Assembly: GCF_900176475.1 (NCBI RefSeq)
Contig: NZ_FWXX01000001.1
Span: 834,087-898,086 of the forward strand
From: Tropicibacter naphthalenivorans
GTDB lineage: Bacteria > Pseudomonadota > Alphaproteobacteria > Rhodobacterales > Rhodobacteraceae
Reading direction: 5' to 3'
Length of the DNA: 64,000 nt
Shown: in pieces, positions 59,253 to 64,000 of the stretch
How positions within the stretch are numbered: the first letter of the stretch is position 1
Layout of the letters: the number at the start of each line of letters is the position of its first letter
Program-made: the position numbers and the translations under genes
Notes under the pieces: generated by a model
Seen by the model: only the letters and a program-made list of their open reading frames with translations
Told to the model about the DNA's origin: nothing
The model's database searches: none

Positions 59253-60419
59253 TGCCCACCCCTCAATTCACACGAGATCACCCGCGCGCAAATATAGAGG
59301 CTAAGCGCTGGGTGAGTTTTATTTTGTAAATAGCAGTATGACTTTATTTTCGCTCATCTACGCCCGCGACGGAACCGCGAAAATTTAATTAGTGCGCTTT
59401 CCCTTTTCAGCTTAACGCCCAAATATGTCTAGGACGACCTTCTCTGCGGCGATATATACCTCACAGACCAAAGATAAATCGAGCTGCAGAAAATGTCCAC
59501 AATTGGTTTTTTTGCGGCAGGTCATGGCCTGATGCTGCCTAGAACATGAATGTCGCTATGGGCTGACACCGGTCATTCGCCGCGCTCACCACGAAGGTCA
59601 GCTTTCGGGCCACCGTTGCGAATAGCTATGATTTCGGCGTTTCGCGGTGCCGCTCGGCATCCAAGCGATGCCTCCCCCTTCCCAATTCGGAAGCAATGAT
59701 GCCCTCGGGCGCTGATTCCGCAACGGCCCCGCCGCTGGCCGAACCAGTGAACTCCTTCGAAAGCTGGTCTCGCTCTGCTCTAATGAGTGTTTGAGGCATC
59801 GCTGCCGATCGCCAGCCCCAGAAATCTCCCGACAACTTTACGAACCACCATGCGAAAGCGGGATTTTTGATCCCGCTTTCTCTTGTCCTGCTTGACGATC
59901 GGCCATTTCGAGAATCGGCACTGCAGCCTTTTTCGCAGCGAAATCGTCGTTGCTCGACTCCCCAGGGGGCTGCAACACTGACCCCGACATCATGATCTGA
60001 CCGACGTCTCCATCCGGCACGCCCCCGCGTCGCCGAACCGATGATGGCATGCAGATTTTCCGTGTCGGTTGCCGTCAGTGGTGGGTCGAGCGCACAAGCT
60101 GAAAGGAACTTTCCTTGCGATGACAATGACTTGAGAAAAAATCGAAAAAAGATGGCCGGAATGCTTTGGGACTTTCAATGCCTCCCCGTACCTAACTCGC
60201 ATCAGCCCGAACTGGCAGGGCGCAACATGCAGAGAGGAACAGACAGCCACACTGATAAGACCCACCTGTCGAGCCTGGCCGCACGTCCATAGGCACCAAC
60301 AAGAAACAGCCTGACCGCGGTCCTGAACCAACCACATCAGCCCAACTCTTCCCTCCCTCCTGCGCAGGCCGCGTCGGGAGCCGGGAAAACTCACCCTGAA
60401 TTCCGAGAGGAAAACCCCA
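59253..60419. other. Long gene-free region upstream of tnsC
   Basis: About 1.17 kb without a credible gene. It is AT-rich near 59340-59500. It contains a hairpin at 59854-59880 and blocks resembling sequence near 51700 and the tnsA leader. It should contain the tnsC promoter. Confidence 0.5.
59854..59880. terminator. Terminator-like hairpin inside the transposon
   Basis: GAAAGCGGGAT and ATCCCGCTTTC pair perfectly over 11 bp with a TTTTG loop. A short pyrimidine run follows on the plus strand. Confidence 0.45.
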
Positions 60420-61397
60420 ATGATGGAAATCATCGATCCGATCCTGACCCCCGAGAGCACCGCTGACGAAAAGGCGCTCTGGCTGGCCAACCGCTATATC
60501 CGCCTGCCGCGTGACGCGGCGCTGAACATGCGCATCGCTGACCTGTTCCAGCATGGCCCTGACGGCGAGATGACGGCCGATCCGCTCCTGGATACGCTGA
60601 CCGGCGAGACCCATGGTTTGATGGTCGTCGGCGAATCCGGCAGTGGCAAGTCGGCGCTATTGCGGCGGTCCCTTCGTATGATGCCCGAGCTGCAGATCGC
60701 GGGGCCCAAGCGGGAGGGCAATACGCTTTACGTCACTGTGCCGCCGGAATCGACGCTCAGGGCTTTGGCCACCCAGATCGCTGTCGCCACCGGATATCCG
60801 AACATCGCAAGCCGCGTGAAAGCCTATGAGGCCTGGGGGATCGCACGGCATCGCATGCGCGAATGCGGCATCCGTCTGCTCATCATTGACGAGGCGCACC
60901 ATCTCCTCCGCAAAGGGTCCGGTCGCGACGTTGAGGGCGCGATCCAGACCCTGAAAAGCCTGCTCCAGGGGGAGTACCCGGTGGCCTGCATCATCGCGGG
61001 CGTTGGCAAGCTGCCCGAGGCGATCAAAACCGATCCGGAGACCGATCGGCGCTTCCCACAGTTCCAGCTGCCGCGCCTCCATGATGACAGCCTCGATGCA
61101 CAGAAGTTTGCTTCCGGTATCGCGGCCTGTGCAACCGGCGTTGGATTGGTTTTGCCGGAAAACCTCGATCTCGCTGCGAGGATCCTCTTCGCTGAGGGTG
61201 GGTCGTTGGGCCGCTCGGTTCGCCTGGCCAAGACCATCATGATCGGCGTTCTGAAGGAAGGTCGTCGGGAAATTCGGCTCGAGGATGCGCATCGGGCGTT
61301 CAGCAAACAGTACGGGTTGCTGCCGAGGACACCGTTCGAAGCCATCGAATGGGACGCGTTGCGCACTGATCTCCTCGAAGGCGGGTGGGTGCGCTGA
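60420..61397 (+). CDS. tnsC: TnsC/TniB-type AAA ATPase
   Basis: The 325-residue AAA+ ATPase links target selection to the transposase. Walker A is GESGSGKS (71-78) and Walker B LLIIDEAHHL (from about 153); sensor residues follow in IIAGVGKLPEAI and the arginine region DPETDRRFPQF. Its ribosome binding site is GAGAGG. Codon use matches tnsA/tnsB, although 4.7 kb separate it from tnsB. Its stop overlaps the tniQ start (TGATG), so the two are co-translated. Confidence 0.9.
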   Translation: MMEIIDPILTPESTADEKALWLANRYIRLPRDAALNMRIADLFQHGPDGEMTADPLLDTLTGETHGLMVVGESGSGKSALLRRSLRMMPELQIAGPKREGNTLYVTVPPESTLRALATQIAVATGYPNIASRVKAYEAWGIARHRMRECGIRLLIIDEAHHLLRKGSGRDVEGAIQTLKSLLQGEYPVACIIAGVGKLPEAIKTDPETDRRFPQFQLPRLHDDSLDAQKFASGIAACATGVGLVLPENLDLAARILFAEGGSLGRSVRLAKTIMIGVLKEGRREIRLEDAHRAFSKQYGLLPRTPFEAIEWDALRTDLLEGGWVR

Positions 61398-62843
61398 TGG
61401 CCCTGCATCCGCAGATTCCCTTCGATCCCCGCGAAACCGTCCTGTCCTACGCCGCGCGTCTTGCGGTGATCCATACTGGCTTGGGCATCGACCGTCTGTT
61501 GCCGGATCTGGGCCTGAGGATCGAGGACCTCGTGTTGGGCAAGCCTGCCGCGTTGGAGGTCTTCGCCTCCGCCGCAGGCATCCCTGAGATCGAGCTCGCC
61601 CAGTCCAATCTGCAGGCGGTTGGGAAGGACCTCATGTTCCGCGGGGAGCCCTTTCAGTGGAGCTTCATCGCGCGCGCAGCCAACAAGTATTGTCCGACCT
61701 GCCTTGCTGAAGATGGCGGGCCGCGCGCGTGGAAGCAGCGCCTGATCTGGTGCTTTGCGCCGGTGCATCGCTGTACTGAGCACGGCGTCTGGCTGGAGAC
61801 GCTGGGTCAGAAGGCCCGTACCCTTCAGGAAGGCCTCCTGTCGGCGGAGCTCATTGCGTCCGCGCGGTGCGCCGATGGCGCAGTGCCGAGCTATCTGACT
61901 TGGCTGGAAGCGCGACTGCACGGGGACCCCGACGAGAACACATGGCTGGCGGCTCAGGGCGCTTGATGCCGCGTTGATGCTCGGTGTCGTGATCGAGGAA
62001 GGGCACAAGGTGGCGCCGAACACTTTGGCGCCGGACCGCCATGAGGCGGCGGTGGAAGCGGGTTTCCGGATCTATGCACAGGGGCCGAAGGCGATCATCA
62101 AGGCCTTGGATCTCATCCGTGAGACATCCCCCGCGCAAGCGGCGCAGGCTGGTCCCCTGGCCAAGTACGGCAAGCTTTATGACTGGCTGGACCGGCAGTG
62201 CAACGGGCGTGACCCCGGCCCGATCCGAGACCTCCTGCGCGCGCATATCATCGAGCATGACGTTCTGGATGTCGGCGACAAGATCCTTGGCCAAGAGATC
62301 GAATTCCGCCGCTTCCACAGCGTTCAGAGCCTCGGCGACACCCTCGGTCGGAAATCCCTCCAGATGGCGCGGATCCTGAAAAAGCTGGGCCGTATTCCGC
62401 CGGATGCCATCGCCGAGGAGTGGAACCGCATTCGCTTCGATGCCGATGAGATCGCGACGCTTGTGGCGGATTTCGAAGATGCGGTCCCGTTGGAGGATCT
62501 GGCCGACTATATCGGGGCAAGCTTTTCGGAGGCGCGGACGCTGTATTCGGAAGGCATCCTGAAGCCGCTGATCCCGGCAGATGCACCCGGCGCAATTCGT
62601 AATGTGGTGTTCGCGCGCAGGACCCTCGACGCATTCCTTGCCCGGATCGCTGCCCTCCCGGAGGCCAAGGAGAAAGACTTGCACCCGATCAGCTATGCCT
62701 GCCAGCGCAAGGCCGGAACGACGGCCGAAATCGTAAAGGGCGTCATGACTGGAGCGTTGCCAGCTTTCCGCAATCCCAAGTCGACCGGCTTGGCCTCCGT
62801 CGTCATGCCGGTCGACGAGGTCCTGGCCATGCGCGCGGCATAA
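61397..62843 (+). pseudogene. tniQ: TniQ/TnsD-type target selector, split by one extra base
   Basis: The first frame (61397-61966, 189 aa) carries the TniQ N-terminus (ETVLSYAARLAVIHTG) and a zinc-binding pattern Cys99-x2-Cys102 with His124/Cys126/His129. It stops at TGA in CAGGGCGCTTGA. One base out of frame, the sequence continues as ALDAALMLGVVIEEGHKV and runs open to 62843 (C-terminal TniQ part, with helix-turn-helix-like segments). One fewer G in GGG (61957-61959) would restore a protein of about 480 residues. It is either inactivated, a sequencing error, or frameshift-expressed. Confidence 0.8.
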
Positions 62844-62853
62844 GTTCGTCCCA
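62842..62853 (+). repeat. Isolated forward transposase-type site at the tniQ stop
   Basis: AAGTTCGTCCCA follows the tniQ TAA directly, sharing its last two bases. Its orientation is opposite to the right-end sites, so it is not part of the ordinary end array. Confidence 0.45.
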
Positions 62854-62868
62854 TTTCCGAAAGTTGCC

Positions 62869-62891
62869 AAGGGTCCGCCGCGCGGGCCCTT
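62869..62891 (+). terminator. Terminator-like hairpin after tniQ
   Basis: AAGGGTCCGC and GCGGGCCCTT pair over 10 positions (one G-T) with a CGC loop, just beyond the tniQ stop. The following tract is only mildly T-rich. Confidence 0.5.
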
Positions 62892-62921
62892 GTTCGTTTC
62901 CAGACCCTGAAGATTTCTTGG

Positions 62922-63063
62922 TTTGGGACGAACTTACCCCGGTCTTACCCCGGTTTCGGGACGATCTTCACCTCGTTGAAATCGGGCCATTTTCAAGCCA
63001 TTGATTTCACTTGGTGAATTTGGACGATTTTCGCTCTCGGGACAAACTTCTCCAAGTTCATCA
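62922..63063 (-). repeat. Right transposon end: inverted transposase-type sites and terminal repeat
   Basis: Read on the minus strand, the terminus TGATGAACTTGGA is followed by GAAGTTTGTCCC (63050-63039), a weaker ATCGTCCA near 63020-63030, AAGATCGTCCC (63968-type site at 62968-62958) and TAAGTTCGTCCCAAA (62936-62922). The array is longer than at the left end, an asymmetry also known in Tn7. Confidence 0.8.
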
Positions 63064-63069
63064 GCGCTT
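63064..63069. repeat. Target-site duplication, right copy (GCGCTT)
   Basis: GCGCTT follows the right terminus. Its last T is also the first base of the second left end at 63069. Confidence 0.7.
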
Positions 63070-63170
63070 GAAGAAGACGGCCAAGTTCGTCCCGAAACCG
63101 GGTAAGTTCGTCCCAAGGTCTGTATATAGGGGTGCTGAAAGGCGCCCCTATTTCATTTAGACAGGCGGAA
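63069..63170 (+). repeat. Second, diverged transposon left end
   Basis: TGAAGAAGACGGC is identical to the first left terminus. It is followed by CAAGTTCGTCCC (63082-63093) and TAAGTTCGTCCC (63103-63114), with the same 21-bp spacing, and by the TGTATATAGGGG and GAAA-loop hairpin (63128-63149). The orientation is the same as at 45537. It marks the start of another, related element. Confidence 0.8.
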
Positions 63171-63450
63171 ACCGAAAATTTACTTCACGCGCGGCGTGGC
63201 CGGAGATCCGGATTCAGTTGCCACCAGAGCGGCACACTGGCACGCGACGCGGACCAAGCTTCACCCCATTCCTGACCACACGCCCGAAAGCGCCATCCAC
63301 TCGAACCGGCGAGTCGTAAGTGGAAAGTTCCGCTGCAAGACGAGAGGCATTGGCCTGAGAGATTCCATCTCTGCCCGGAAAATACTAGGCTCAGGCCTCA
63401 TCAAGATTTGAGTGACAAGGTTATGCAGGGGCGTCGTGGAGACCTGCATC
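63171..63450. other. Non-coding stretch between second left end and IS5 relic
   Basis: No gene is visible. The left edge of the IS5-family element probably lies near 63385-63390 (CTAG, then GGCTCAGGCC), about 60 bp before its transposase start. Confidence 0.4.
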
Positions 63451-64000
63451 ATGAGCGATTTGTTCTGGCTCACAGAGGCACGGATGGCGCGTCTGCGCCC
63501 CTTATTTCCGAAGAGCCGCGGCCGCCCGAGGGTTGATGACAGGCGCGTGCTGAGCGAAATTATTTTCATAAATCGCAATGGTTTACGCTGGCGTGATGCA
63601 CCACGAGAATACGGCCCGCACAGTTGAAGGGGACCGTGGCCCCAGTGGGGCCGCGTAAGCCCCGGAAACGCTCTACAACCGGTGGCGCAGGTGGAGCGAG
63701 ATGGGCGTCTTCGCCACGATCCTGGTCGAGCTGGCCGATCAGGGCACCGAGACGGCAACCGTCATGATCGATGTGAGCAGGCGAATGCCATGCGTTCGAG
63801 TGAGCCTGCGCAAGTACCTCAAGACGCACCGCACGGCCTCCAGCTTGGGGGCGAAAGTTCGGAGGATCAGAAAACGATCCGGGGGATGGTTTTCCCGACA
63901 TACGGACGCGGGCGCGCGATTGGCCGAACCAAAGGCGGCATGAACCACTGCCCGGCAGGGTATTTCCGCAGGAAATGTCCCGAGAGGGACCAAGCTCCAC
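63451..64000 (+). pseudogene. IS5-family transposase gene broken by four short insertions (runs off the window)
   Basis: Blocks of a typical IS5 transposase follow in order: MSDLFWLTEARMARL to REYGPH, TLYNRWRRWSEMGVF to TVMID, YLKTHRTASSLGAK, GRAIGRTKGGMN and, at the window edge, TKLH. Each block is intact. Between them are extra segments of about 43 bp (63623-63665), 36 bp (within 63773-63814, in frame), 41-44 bp (within 63857-63909) and 43 bp (63946-63988). The first brings an immediate TGA. The consensus is from memory of the family. Confidence 0.7.

Larger units (their letters stand above)
45537..63063. mobile_element. Tn7-like transposon downstream of secA, about 17.5 kb
   Basis: The element is bounded by terminal inverted repeats beginning TGA, with 20 of the outer 25 bases matching between the ends. 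Each end has 13 bases and then the identical GAAGTTTGTCCC. Both ends carry further inward-pointing copies of the AAGTT(T/C)GTCCC site. Inside are TnsA-, TnsB-, TnsC/TniB- and TniQ-like genes plus cargo. GCGCTT is duplicated at the borders. The left border is 10 bp after the secA stop, which suggests site-specific insertion. There is no CRISPR array or cas gene. Confidence 0.88.

Noticed and set aside
45537..63063. A CRISPR-associated transposon
   Set aside because: No cas genes and no regularly spaced repeats were seen anywhere in the element.
45527..63170. Reading the similar sequences at 45531 and 63064 as direct repeats of an integrase-type genomic island
   Set aside because: No integrase gene is present, and properly inverted termini with a flanking duplication define a transposon; the direct similarity is explained by a second left end.

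Overview
The window looks like a chromosomal segment of a Rhodobacteraceae (Roseobacter-type) alphaproteobacterium. The DNA is GC-rich, and the gene content is typical of that group: rimP-nusA-ylxR-infB, secA beside a parvulin and argJ, hemerythrin, DUF1800/DUF1501, DUF1467 next to methylmalonyl-CoA epimerase, small DUF6455 proteins and Hint-domain proteins. Family names come from recognising the translated sequence; no database search was run.

Positions 1-45526 are mostly ordinary core genome. In order they hold: two Hint-type genes; dapE with an acetyltransferase and a DUF2064 gene; rnr; a divergent gst/WYL-regulator pair with a repeat-rich operator; a lytic transglycosylase; rppH; a cell-envelope cluster (gpmI, an EnvC-like protein, a CtpA-type protease); a small AT-richer two-gene islet (14958-15676); carB and aspS; DUF1800/DUF1501; a response regulator; mce; small conserved genes; three tandem cysteine-rich DUF6455 genes; an NDUFA9-like gene; tRNA-Leu(CAG); a kinase/regulator pair; aroQ; the rimP-nusA-ylxR-infB operon behind a leader with a terminator hairpin; mutT; argJ; a parvulin; and secA.

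Positions 45537-63063 are a Tn7-like transposon of about 17.5 kb, inserted 10 bp after the secA stop codon. It has 25-bp terminal inverted repeats (20 of 25 matching), repeated inward-pointing transposase-type sites at both ends, and a GCGCTT duplication on both sides. It encodes TnsA, TnsB (DDE), TnsC/TniB and a TniQ split by one extra G. Its cargo includes a three-gene ABC-3C conflict system (nuclease-like effector, middle component, DUF3732 ATPase), a DUF3800 protein, a DUF6634 protein, an unknown 227-aa protein and a large membrane-anchored beta-helix-like protein placed between tnsB and tnsC.

Directly after the right end, at 63069, a second and diverged left end of the same family starts in the same orientation. 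This suggests repeated use of one attachment site next to secA. The window ends in an IS5-family transposase gene whose conserved coding blocks are intact but separated by four short insertions, three of them with tight three-base-loop hairpins.
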